The position numbers and the translations under genes are program-made. Shown here one piece after another: positions 9,402 to 16,699 of a stretch of 64,000 bases of DNA. Positions within the stretch are counted from its first letter, which is position 1, and every line of letters starts with the position of its first letter. A model generated the notes under the pieces. It did not search any database and had not been told where the DNA came from. It saw only the letters and a program-made list of their open reading frames with translations. The DNA comes from Candidatus Ozemibacter sibiricus (GTDB taxonomy: Bacteria > Muiribacteriota > Ozemobacteria > Ozemobacterales > Ozemobacteraceae), in NCBI GenBank assembly GCA_003327425.1, contig QOQW01000017.1, positions 62,001 to 126,000 of the forward strand, in the 5' to 3' direction.

Positions 9402-10090
9402 GGGTTGATCACCGCTCCCGCGCCGGCCAGGGTCTGCAGGATGTCATACATGTTCGAGACGGTCCCGACCTGTCGTTTCGCCTTCAGTTCGAAGAAATCG
9501 AGGCAGGTGCCACAGACCAGCAGCTTCACCCCGCGGGTTTCGAGATCGCGCAGCGCCGGTAGCACCGGCGATCCCTCGCAAGCCAGCTTGACACCCGCAT
9601 TGTAGAAGACGATGGCCGCGGGCAGCGGCTGCAGCTCTTTCAGGGTGTTGCAGCAGGCCTGGATCAGCAGCCGCCCCAACTCCTCCGATCCGGTTCCCAT
9701 GCCTTCGCGGTTGATCACTACCACCGGCGGACGCGCACCAGCCGGCGCCCCGGCCGGCGCTCCGGCGAGGCCAGCGGTAGGACCTGCCGCCGCGCCTGCC
9801 GCGGGACCTGCTACCGAGCCGGCGACGGGCGCGCACCAGGCTTCCGCCGGCCGTTCTGGCACCGTCGGGGCCGTTTTGACCGCACGCAAGGTGAAGACCC
9901 CGCCCGCTTGCGCTTCTTCCGGGCGGCTGCCGTGGTCTTGCAGGAAGCGCCGGACATTGTCGCACGCCGTCGCGTTGTCGAGCAGCACTTCGAGCGGCTC
10001 CCCGACCGCCATCTCTTCGAGGGCCTTCTTGACCAGAATCAACGGTCGGGGGCAGAGCATGCCCCGAGCATCGATCGTTTTCACCGCCAT
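9398..10090 (-). CDS. yedF: YedF: TusA-DsrE-like selenium metabolism protein
   Basis: A 230-residue protein with an N-terminal TusA/SirA domain (C13 in GMLCPRPL) and a C-terminal DsrE-like domain ([26 protein letters not shown] with a likely reactive Cys), joined by an Ala/Pro/Gly-rich linker that is longer than usual. This architecture is the selenium-associated YedF family, thought to carry Se or S as persulfide. The start at 10090 is chosen at the TusA domain boundary; an in-frame ATG at 10156 adds an unconserved leader. First gene of the selenium operon, coupled to the aminotransferase. Confidence 0.88.
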   Translation of the reverse strand: MAVKTIDARGMLCPRPLILVKKALEEMAVGEPLEVLLDNATACDNVRRFLQDHGSRPEEAQAGGVFTLRAVKTAPTVPERPAEAWCAPVAGSVAGPAAGAAAGPTAGLAGAPAGAPAGARPPVVVINREGMGTGSEELGRLLIQACCNTLKELQPLPAAIVFYNAGVKLACEGSPVLPALRDLETRGVKLLVCGTCLDFFELKAKRQVGTVSNMYDILQTLAGAGAVINP

Positions 10091-10201
10091 CGCATTCTCA
10101 TCCTCGCTTCCGGGCAGGTCGGCATCTGGCATTCCCGACCGCCGACCGCCGGTCAAGGGTATCAGGTTCCTGCTTTTCAGAAAAGCCGCCCCCGAGGGTC
10201 A

Positions 10202-10331
10202 GGAGCGAATATCTTCTCCCGCCCCAAGCACCGGGAGGAAGCCAAAAGACTTTTTCCCTGAGAACTGCGCCAGGGGCCATCGGCCCCTGGACCCCCTGCC
10301 ACGGCCCGCCGAACGCGGGCGTTCGGCGGGC
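10202..10331 (+). repeat. Twin-hairpin dispersed repeat, copy 1
   Basis: Between yedF and the glycosyltransferase. It holds a 9-bp hairpin CCAGGGGCC/GGCCCCTGG (10270-10278, 10282-10290) with a 3-base loop, then ACCCCCTG, then a 13-bp hairpin GCCCGCCGAACGC/GCGTTCGGCGGGC (10304-10316, 10319-10331). A GGAGCGAA box lies 68 bases before the first hairpin. A second copy with the same order and spacing is at 14096-14224. No coding frame is apparent. The rest of the 323-base gap shows nothing else. Confidence 0.75.
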
Positions 10332-10413
10332 GGGTCGACCGCCTGGTCAGCGGGCAGGACGCCGGCAGCGAATGCAGCGGGCCACGCGTTGGCACCAGCC
10401 CTTTCTGGTGCGA

Positions 10414-11589
10414 TCAGGCTTCGAAGCCGTGAGCAGCCAGCCTCGCGAACAACCGCAGAAACCCGCCCACCTCGTCGTCTTTGGCCAGATCGGCTTCGAC
10501 CCGCCGGCGAGCGGCCTCGCCAAGCTGGCGCCGACGAGCCGGATCGCCGAGCAACCGTCGGGCCTGGGCGAGAAAGTCCTCCTCGCCGGTGAAGAAGAGG
10601 GCCTCCCGTTCGGGCTCGGCCAGCGCGCGATGCCCGGGAATATCGGACAGCAGGCAGGGCCGCCGGCTCAGCATCGCTTCCCGCACCGCGTGCGGCATGC
10701 CTTCCGAACGGCTGGCCGCTACGAACAGATCCATCGCCCGTAGGAAGGAATCGATCTCGGCATGCGGGATCTCATCCACATGCCGCACCCAGGGCCGCCC
10801 GATGCGGAACTCGGCCAATCGCCGCACCACCGCCTCTTCCAACGGGGCGCCGGCATGCAGCCAGATCAGATCGGCCCCTTCCTGCCGCAGGCGCTCCAGC
10901 CACGGCAGCACCAGCAAGGGGCGCTTCACCTCGCGCAAACCGGCGATCGCCCCGACCACCAGCGCCCCGGGCGGCAATCCCAAGCGCTGCCGATAGTCGA
11001 CCTGCGATCGCGGCAAGGCCACGCCGTTGGGGATCACCCGCACCTTGGCCGCCCAGGCCGGCTCACGCTCGACCAGCTCTCGACGGGCCGCCTCATGGAA
11101 GACCACGATCGCCGCGCTCCGCGCCAGCACCCGCCGAATCGTCGGGCCGGTGGCGGGGTGGTCGAGCATCTCGTTGAGGTCGGTACCACGCAAAGAGACG
11201 ACCTGCGGCACCAGCCGGCCCCGCGCCGCACCGCCCCGGGCCAGCACGGCCGAAGCCCCGGCGCATCGCCAGGCATGCAACAGCAGAGCCACCGAGAAGG
11301 GCCCAGGCGGCGGGGACAGCAGAGGCGACGAGGGCGCGAGAGACGCCGCTGCCGGCCCGCCGCGCCCTTCCACCTGGCCGCCGGGAACCAGCTCGCCCGA
11401 CCCTGCCGCCACGCCAGAGGGCTCGTCCGAACCCGTTACCTGACCATCGGCCTCTTCGGCGGGAAAAGGCGGATCCCAGACGACGACGTCGTGCCCGGCC
11501 CGGAGGAAGCCGTCGCGCAGCCGGCGGGCCGCCACGCTGTTGCCCCGGGGGTCGGCGATCGGGTAGGGAACGACCAGGAGAATCCTCAC
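10414..11589 (-). CDS. Glycosyltransferase, GT4-like (GT-B fold)
   Basis: A 391-residue protein. The N-terminal half starts RILLVVPYPIADPRGNS, a classic GT-B nucleotide-fold opening with the glycine-containing loop; the C-terminal half carries the EX7E-type segment SEGMPHAVREAMLSRRPCLL that binds the nucleotide-sugar. The start is a GTG at 11589 preceded by GGAGGG and overlapping the stop of the ATP-grasp gene by 4 bases (GTGA). An Ala/Gly/Ser-rich insert interrupts the N-terminal domain around residues 75-115. Cytoplasmic; probably adds a sugar to a lipid or glycan. Together with the upstream ATP-grasp and YdjC-like deacetylase it forms a small glycan or natural-product cassette whose product is unknown. 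Confidence 0.85.
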   Translation of the reverse strand: MRILLVVPYPIADPRGNSVAARRLRDGFLRAGHDVVVWDPPFPAEEADGQVTGSDEPSGVAAGSGELVPGGQVEGRGGPAAASLAPSSPLLSPPPGPFSVALLLHAWRCAGASAVLARGGAARGRLVPQVVSLRGTDLNEMLDHPATGPTIRRVLARSAAIVVFHEAARRELVEREPAWAAKVRVIPNGVALPRSQVDYRQRLGLPPGALVVGAIAGLREVKRPLLVLPWLERLRQEGADLIWLHAGAPLEEAVVRRLAEFRIGRPWVRHVDEIPHAEIDSFLRAMDLFVAASRSEGMPHAVREAMLSRRPCLLSDIPGHRALAEPEREALFFTGEEDFLAQARRLLGDPARRRQLGEAARRRVEADLAKDDEVGGFLRLFARLAAHGFEA

Positions 11590-12395
11590 GAGCCCTCCAT
11601 CTCCCACCAGGACAGGACAGCATCGACCATCGGCCCCGCCAGGTCGACCGCCGGCAGATGCGGGTAGGTCAGACGCGGCGCCGAATTCACCTCGAGCACT
11701 TGCAGGCCATCGGCCGTCTCGATCAGATCGACCGTGCCGGTCGGCAGCCCCACCGCTTGCAGCGCCTGCCACGCCAGTTCGAGCGCCCCGGTCGGCCAGG
11801 GCACCGTTCCGACCCGGCCCTCGGCCTGCAGCCCCCCGCCGATGTCCTCGAGGCAGGCCAGCCCGCGCCCCGCCGCCACCGCCGCCACCAGGGTGCGATC
11901 ATGCGGCAGGAACGGCTGGGCGACGTAGGCGTCGAGATCGGCGACGGCCGGCCCGGGGTCGGCAGGCTGGCGGCACACGCAGCTCCCCTGGCTTCCCCAC
12001 CCCACCCGCCGCTTGAGGATGATCGGCAGCGGCAGGTGATGCGCTTCGCCGCCGAGCCGCGTCTGGGGAATGGGAACTCCGGCCTTGGCCAGCCCCTGGG
12101 CCGTCTGCCATTTGTCCTCGGCGTTCGTCACCGCGGCGGGCGCCGGAAACACCCGCACCCCTTGTCGAGTCAGCCCTTCTGCCACCTCGATGACCCGGTT
12201 CAGATCGGCTGGCTGACGCAGATCGTAGCGCAGCCAGACCTTCTCCGCCGCTAGCCGCGGCCCGGGCCCCGCCGCCGACGCCGCTACCACCTCAGCGAGC
12301 CGGCCCCGCCGCGCCAACGCCTCGACCAGCAGCCGGTTGCTGGCCACATCGTAGGGGTTGCCGTACCAACTGAAATCGAGAATCGCCACCTCCAT
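11586..12395 (-). CDS. ATP-grasp ligase, RimK-like
   Basis: A 269-residue ATP-grasp protein. It has an ILKRRVGWGSQGS loop that binds ATP phosphates, YVAQPFLPHDRTLVAAV, and the metal-binding end DLIETADGLQVLEVNSAPRL, the usual (D/E)xxE..N arrangement of RimK and D-Ala-D-Ala ligase relatives. Such enzymes join a carboxylate, through an acyl phosphate, to an amine or thiol. It starts 3 bases after the YdjC-like gene with AAGGGG upstream and is coupled to the glycosyltransferase. The substrate cannot be read from the sequence. Confidence 0.85.
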   Translation of the reverse strand: MEVAILDFSWYGNPYDVASNRLLVEALARRGRLAEVVAASAAGPGPRLAAEKVWLRYDLRQPADLNRVIEVAEGLTRQGVRVFPAPAAVTNAEDKWQTAQGLAKAGVPIPQTRLGGEAHHLPLPIILKRRVGWGSQGSCVCRQPADPGPAVADLDAYVAQPFLPHDRTLVAAVAAGRGLACLEDIGGGLQAEGRVGTVPWPTGALELAWQALQAVGLPTGTVDLIETADGLQVLEVNSAPRLTYPHLPAVDLAGPMVDAVLSWWEMEGS

Positions 12396-12398
12396 CGC

Positions 12399-13232
12399 TC
12401 ACGCCCCTTGCAGAACGGAAAATCCCACCAGAGTCGAACCTTCCCGACCAGTGGCCGGCGTCGCTCGCCCCCGCCACCGCTCGACGAGCGCCCTCCCCGG
12501 CCCGGCCGCCCAGGCCAGCCAGGCTCGTCGCTCGATCTCGCGCTCGGCCGCGTACCAGACTCCCGCCCTCGCGGCCATCGGGCGCCCCGGATGGCACATC
12601 ACCTCGGTCACCCCTGGCGCCAACCCTTCGACCAGATCGGCCAGCCGGGCCTCTGTCCAATAGCCGCCGGGGCAGACATCCCCCCGGAAATGGTCGGGGG
12701 TGGGAAGGCGCCGCTCCCGACAGCGCTGCCGCGCCAAGTCTGACCGCGTCCGCACCGGGCAGCCGAGCCGGCCCGCCAGGTCGAGGAACGCTTCGAACAG
12801 GGCGGGATGGCCTTCACCCAGGTGTTTGTGGCTCGTCAGATGGGCCGGTAAGCGGCCCGTCAGGGCCCTGAACGCGTCGACCTGCGCCGCCAGCTCGACT
12901 CGCACCTGGTCGATGACCTCTGGCCGCACCAGCCGATCGACCTGCCCATGCAGTTGCCCGGCCTCGTCGACCAGAGCGGGAACCTGGGCAACAGGCGCCG
13001 CCGGCCGACCGAGCGACAGGTTCACATGCAATCCCCACCCATCGAACCGCTCGGTAAGCGAACCCCAGCCCGCGGTGGGGCCGGAGACGCCCCCGAAGGG
13101 CGGGTTGACCAGCACCGCCACCGCGGTCACCACGCCTGCTTCAAGAAGGTCGAGAACGCCGGCATCGACCTCGGGACACAGACCGAAGTCGTCGGCGGTC
13201 ACGATCAGCCGAGTTGCTTCCTTATGTCGCAA
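12399..13232 (-). CDS. ChbG/YdjC-family carbohydrate deacetylase
   Basis: A 277-residue protein with the YdjC signature: VTADDFGLCPEVDAGVLDLL near the start (metal-binding Asp pair), GLHVNLSLG (metal-binding His), and SHKHLGEGHP (second His pair), ending with a GVTEVMCHPG segment. Members remove acetyl groups from N-acetyl sugars such as chitooligosaccharides or hopanoid-linked glucosamine. The frame opens with a TTG at 13232; no ATG is available before the ADDFG motif, so the start is uncertain by a few codons. First of a three-gene cassette with an ATP-grasp ligase and a glycosyltransferase. Confidence 0.83.
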   Translation of the reverse strand: MRHKEATRLIVTADDFGLCPEVDAGVLDLLEAGVVTAVAVLVNPPFGGVSGPTAGWGSLTERFDGWGLHVNLSLGRPAAPVAQVPALVDEAGQLHGQVDRLVRPEVIDQVRVELAAQVDAFRALTGRLPAHLTSHKHLGEGHPALFEAFLDLAGRLGCPVRTRSDLARQRCRERRLPTPDHFRGDVCPGGYWTEARLADLVEGLAPGVTEVMCHPGRPMAARAGVWYAAEREIERRAWLAWAAGPGRALVERWRGRATPATGREGSTLVGFSVLQGA

Positions 13233-13324
13233 AAAAGCCTGGCTCCCTTCCGGCTCTCACCGCAACGGTGCATCACCGACCGCCTCGACGTTCGGGCTCG
13301 CTTCGCCGCGGCTTTCCCGCTGCC

Positions 13325-14014
13325 TCACCGTCTGGTTCCTTCATAGAGGCGAGCGGTGAAATACAGACCGTCGGCATCTTCTTCGAACTCGGCCTCCCCA
13401 GCCGCTCGCCGAGCCTCGAGGTGCGCAAACATGCCGGGCGTCAGGCGGTCGAACTCCTCGACGGTGAAGGAACGTCGCTTTTCGGCCAGCTTCCGCACCG
13501 TGAAGGCCCGGTCGAACTCAGCCAGCACCCGCCGCGGATGAGCGATGCTGTTGAGATACAGCACCAGCCGTCCTCCCGGCACCAGACGCGCGGCCGCCTG
13601 CTCGATCACCGCGCGCAGCAGGTCGGTCCCGTCGAACCCGCCGAAATACCGGTGATCGAACGGCCGTGGCGCGGGTTTGTGGGGCAACAGCGCCACCACC
13701 AGATCGAGCGGGCCGGGCACCGGCTCCAGCAGCGACCCCTGCCGAAACGCCACTCGGTCCGCCAGTCTGTTGGCAAGGGCATTCTGCCGAGCCGCGGCCA
13801 ACGCCTCCTCATCGATATCGGTGCCGACCACCGAAGCCGCCCCGGCCAGGGCGCAGAACAGGCTCAGCACCCCGGTTCCGCACCCGGGTTCGGCCACGCG
13901 ATCGCCCCAGCGCACCTGCAGATGGGCCCAGGTGAAGGCCGTGGCATGGTCGGACAGAAGCCGGGGCGGCCCATCTTCGACGATGGCCCCGACCGGCGTT
14001 TGATGAATGACCAC
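13325..14014 (-). CDS. Class I SAM-dependent methyltransferase
   Basis: A 229-residue protein with motif I VAEPGCGTGVLSLFCALAGA, acidic motif II GTDIDEEALAAARQNA and, at the catalytic-loop position, VVALLPHKPAPR instead of the NPPY of HemK/PrmA relatives. The C-terminal part has a mixed sheet and a helical tail rich in Glu. The start is a GTG at 14014 with GGAGG 10 bases upstream; the open frame extends to 14287 but that extra part lies in the dispersed repeat and does not look like protein. Substrate unknown; the fold is closest to small-molecule or protein methyltransferases of the PrmA/HemK type. Confidence 0.8.
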   Translation of the reverse strand: MVIHQTPVGAIVEDGPPRLLSDHATAFTWAHLQVRWGDRVAEPGCGTGVLSLFCALAGAASVVGTDIDEEALAAARQNALANRLADRVAFRQGSLLEPVPGPLDLVVALLPHKPAPRPFDHRYFGGFDGTDLLRAVIEQAAARLVPGGRLVLYLNSIAHPRRVLAEFDRAFTVRKLAEKRRSFTVEEFDRLTPGMFAHLEARRAAGEAEFEEDADGLYFTARLYEGTRR

Positions 14015-14095
14015 TCCCGGTGTTCCTCCCTCGCGCGCTGACCAGATCTTCCAGCACCTTACACCTGGGTCCTCCCTGGCGCAACCCGAGAGCCC

Positions 14096-14224
14096 GGAGC
14101 GAAACAAACCTTGGGCAGGGAACTCCAAAGAAGGGGGGAACGCCTGCTCCCAGAGAAAACCGCCAGGGGCCACCGGCCCCTGGACCCCTTGTCTCTGCCT
14201 GCCGAACGCCTCGCGTTCGGCAGG
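14096..14224 (+). repeat. Twin-hairpin dispersed repeat, copy 2
   Basis: Second copy of the element at 10202. GGAGCGAA box at 14096, 67 bases before hairpin 1 CCAGGGGCC/GGCCCCTGG (14163-14171, 14175-14183, identical arms, loop ACC), then ACCCC, then hairpin 2 CCTGCCGAACGC/GCGTTCGGCAGG (14198-14209, 14213-14224). In hairpin 2 the outer arm base pairs changed on both sides relative to copy 1 (C-G to T-A), a compensatory change that supports a folded RNA or DNA. Confidence 0.75.
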
Positions 14225-14284
14225 AGGGGTACCGCTTCGCCAACGGCTGTCATCCCCACCAGCCAACGAACGACTGCGAGCTTC

Positions 14285-14327
14285 CAAAAGAAACCCGCCC
14301 CGGACACCAGATCGTGACCGGGGCGGG
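14285..14327 (-). terminator. Intrinsic terminator of the small-ORF unit
   Basis: Read leftward, a perfect 10-bp stem CCCGCCCCGG/CCGGGGCGGG (14327-14318 and 14303-14294) with a 14-base loop is followed directly by TTTCTTTT. It closes a transcript starting near 14945. On the plus strand no T run follows, so the direction is clear. Confidence 0.8.
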
Positions 14328-14698
14328 AGGAAAACGGGGAGAACAGGGCGGCGGCAGGGTACCAGAAGGAGGAGAACCGAGGACCACCAGAGCGGAGAAC
14401 CTCAGATCAACCGATCAGGAACCCTGGAACACCTGGTTGGAACCACTTCTGAGGACCAGACGCGGACAGACCGGGACACCCTCATGAGGCGAAAGGTCGC
14501 GAACACCGAAGGGCAGGACAGGAGAGCCAGGGTTTCAAGGGCTGCCTCATGAGAACCACCAAGACCAACGACGAGGAGGGATCACCAGAACGAACCGAAC
14601 CAGGACTCGAACGTGATCAGGACCGCGGGATCAGAACCGATCGAGGACGCCGCCGCCCAACCAAAGGACAAGGGCAGACCCCTGCGAGAAAGAAGGAT
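14328..14698 (-). other. Pyrimidine-rich transcribed tail without a recognised gene
   Basis: About 370 bases between the 50-residue frame and its terminator. The transcribed strand is strongly pyrimidine-rich and contains GGTTC (GAACC on the plus strand) eight times in roughly 310 bases. A CCTCATGAGG palindrome at 14482 has a second, partial copy near 14546. Frames here in either strand are short, highly charged and lack ribosome sites. It may be a structured 3' untranslated region or small RNA. Confidence 0.4.
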
Positions 14699-14851
14699 TC
14701 AGATGTGGGTCCAGAGGATGCGCCAGAGTTTGTGGCCTATCGACCAGAGCCACTGACACAGGGCCCGGCCACATTCGGCCCCGTGGTGAACCGCTCCCGC
14801 AGGGGAATGCCCGGATAGGAACAGATGGTCGACGGGGAAGAAGCCTTGCAT
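14699..14851 (-). CDS. Unknown 50-residue small protein, Trp/His-rich
   Basis: A short frame with a very strong ribosome site (GGAGGAGG, 7 bases before ATG 14851) and an own promoter about 100 bases upstream. The protein opens MQGFFPVDHLFLSGHSPAGA and ends CQWLWSIGHKLWRILWTHI: four Trp, two Cys and five His in 50 residues, with an amphipathic C-terminal helix. No signal peptide and no family I recognise. It is followed by about 370 bases of pyrimidine-rich untranslated sequence and a terminator. The C-terminal helix looks membrane-active, as in small toxins or membrane-binding peptides, but that is inference; the frame could also be a leader of a longer regulatory RNA. Confidence 0.55.
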   Translation of the reverse strand: MQGFFPVDHLFLSGHSPAGAVHHGAECGRALCQWLWSIGHKLWRILWTHI

Positions 14852-14951
14852 CTTGTTGCCTCCTCCAGACGGCTGGTCAGACTTGTGATCTTCATCCGTG
14901 GCGAGGATGGGTCGACACCCATGGCAACCTGAGCACCAACTTCTACCCCAG

Positions 14952-14979
14952 AATTTAATCCTACGATGAAGGTTGTCAA
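14952..14979 (-). promoter_or_regulatory. Sigma-70-type promoter of the small-ORF unit
   Basis: Read leftward: TTGACA (14979-14974), 16 bases, TAAATT (14957-14952). The transcript would start near 14945 and have a leader of about 95 bases before the small ORF, including a hairpin ATGGGT/ACCCAT with a 4-base loop (14907-14922 region). A consensus -35 in a high-GC background is a strong signal. Confidence 0.75.
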
Positions 14980-15014
14980 GTCCAGCTTCTGAACTTGTTT
15001 TGCGAGCCCGTCCC

Positions 15015-16505
15015 TCACCCGGTCAGCGCATTCATCCAGGCCGCGCGAACTTCCTCAGGCAAAGAGGCCGATTCGATCATCAATCGGCACATCTGACGCA
15101 GCTCGGCCGGCACCTCGGGCAGCCGTTCCACCGCATCGGAAGGCAGCTCCCAATCGCGGGGGAAGATCACGCCGCAGGGGCAGGCGTAGGCCACCAGCGC
15201 GTTCCGCTCCCAATTCAGGGTCCGGTCCATGAAGGCGATCCGGCCATGCACCAGGCGCGCCCCGGGAGCCACCAGCGCTAGCAGATGCGTGTTATGCAAG
15301 CCGACGAACAGGTAGCCGCGCGCCCCGGAAGGAGCGATGGGCTTCTCTTCCATGGGGGCGGGGAGTTCTTCGAGCGCCTGCCCGAGCAGGCGCGGTGCCA
15401 GGAACTCGGCCAGTCGTTCGTTCTGGGCCGGGTCGAGCACCCGCATGAACCCGCCCGCCACCTGGGGCGTGACGTAAGCCAGCTGCACCCGCACCCGAAT
15501 GAATTCCGCCCCGATCTGCAGCTCCCCTTCCAGTTCCTGACCACGGGCCAGGCCCCGCGGAAGTTCCTGCTCGGGAAGCAGCACTCCCAGCCCATTATAG
15601 CTGAGGTTGGTCACGCTGAGCGTCCCCTCGCGGTTCCGGCCGAGGTGGAATTTCACCCCGGCCTCGCCTTCTTTGAGGACGTACCGGTGGTACAACCGCC
15701 GCTCTTCCCGCGCCATGCCATTCAACAACGGATCGCGTACCCCCGGCGGCAGGGTCGCATGTTCGAGGATGACCTTGCCCATCTTCAGGGCCCGGTGCGA
15801 AGGCACCTGGAAGAACGCCACCGACGTCGGATCGATGCGGCCGTACCCCGGTTTCCCGCCACCTTCTTGCCGCAGGCGGCCGGTCTGCAGGACTTGCATT
15901 CGGTTGTCCCAGGTGATGACGTAGTCGAGGAAATAGTATTCTTCTTTTACTGTCTGGCCTTCCAGGGTTTGCCAAAGGAAGATCTGAGCGCCGTCCTCCC
16001 CCTGGAACCAGCGCAGCCGCAAGTTGGGATCACGATTCTGGATGGCGGCGGCATCGATCTCCTGCAACGAGGCGCCGATGATGCGCGGCTTCAAGATATC
16101 GCTGAGAATGCGGCTTTGCGTGGCCGACAACTTCTCGAATGCGCAGCCGACCAGGGCTCCTTGCACATTGCACACCTTGAGGGTCGCGGCCAGCTGCACA
16201 TGATGCAGATTGACCCGGGCCTCATACACCTGCCCAATGGCAAACGCCTCGCTCGCCGCTTTGCCCTCCGTCGGCGGCGCCGCCCTGGACGCCTCCCCGT
16301 CTTCAGACGCCCCGGCGTCGAACCGCAACCCACCGTAGCTCAAGTTGCTGATCGGGAACGGACCGCGATCGCCCAGGGTCACCAGCCCGTCGTTCACCTC
16401 AATGCGCTGAAACCGCCGCCGTTCGCGGACGCCCGCCACCGGCGCCCCCGCCGTCTCGGCAGGGCGCTTGCCGACGATCCAATGCAGAAGATCTTGAAAT
16501 CCCAT
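15015..16505 (-). CDS. Double PilZ-domain protein, c-di-GMP receptor
   Basis: A 496-residue protein with two PilZ units. The first has RRRFQRIEV near residue 29 and NLSYGGLRF near 54; the second has RRLYHRYVL near 269 and NLSYNGLGV near 304. Both therefore keep the RxxxR and (D/N)xSxxG motifs that bind cyclic di-GMP. Between them is a segment with several aromatic residues (RLRWFQGEDGAQIFLWQ), and the last 100 residues form a Cys-containing tail. No signal peptide or membrane segment, so a cytoplasmic receptor or effector, perhaps for the pilus or secretion systems encoded nearby. The ATG at 16505 lacks a strong ribosome site. Confidence 0.85.
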   Translation of the reverse strand: MGFQDLLHWIVGKRPAETAGAPVAGVRERRRFQRIEVNDGLVTLGDRGPFPISNLSYGGLRFDAGASEDGEASRAAPPTEGKAASEAFAIGQVYEARVNLHHVQLAATLKVCNVQGALVGCAFEKLSATQSRILSDILKPRIIGASLQEIDAAAIQNRDPNLRLRWFQGEDGAQIFLWQTLEGQTVKEEYYFLDYVITWDNRMQVLQTGRLRQEGGGKPGYGRIDPTSVAFFQVPSHRALKMGKVILEHATLPPGVRDPLLNGMAREERRLYHRYVLKEGEAGVKFHLGRNREGTLSVTNLSYNGLGVLLPEQELPRGLARGQELEGELQIGAEFIRVRVQLAYVTPQVAGGFMRVLDPAQNERLAEFLAPRLLGQALEELPAPMEEKPIAPSGARGYLFVGLHNTHLLALVAPGARLVHGRIAFMDRTLNWERNALVAYACPCGVIFPRDWELPSDAVERLPEVPAELRQMCRLMIESASLPEEVRAAWMNALTG

Positions 16506-16648
16506 AATGCCTTGAGGGCAGTTTTCCTTGAAAACCCAGCCATTCCAAGAATGGCCAGAACTTTAGCCTTTCGAAGCCCACCGTCCTGACCGAAGAAAGA
16601 TTGAAAGAATGCTCATATAGACCGTAAGCCTGGCCAATGGTAGTCTAG

Positions 16649-16690
16649 CCCCCCTTGGCCCCTTGGATTTTCTCCGGAGGCCAAGGGGGG
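16649..16690. terminator. 12-bp perfect hairpin after the repeat-protein operon
   Basis: CCCCCCTTGGCC (16649-16660) pairs perfectly with GGCCAAGGGGGG (16679-16690) over an 18-base loop, 10 bases beyond the stop of the 16700 gene. There is no T run on either side, so it may end the transcript inefficiently or protect its 3' end. Confidence 0.5.
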
Positions 16691-16699
16691 AGATCAGGT

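Noticed and set aside
14549-14818. An 89-codon highly charged plus-strand frame in the pyrimidine-rich tail region
   Set aside because: Charged composition follows from the purine bias; no ribosome site and antisense to the small-ORF unit.
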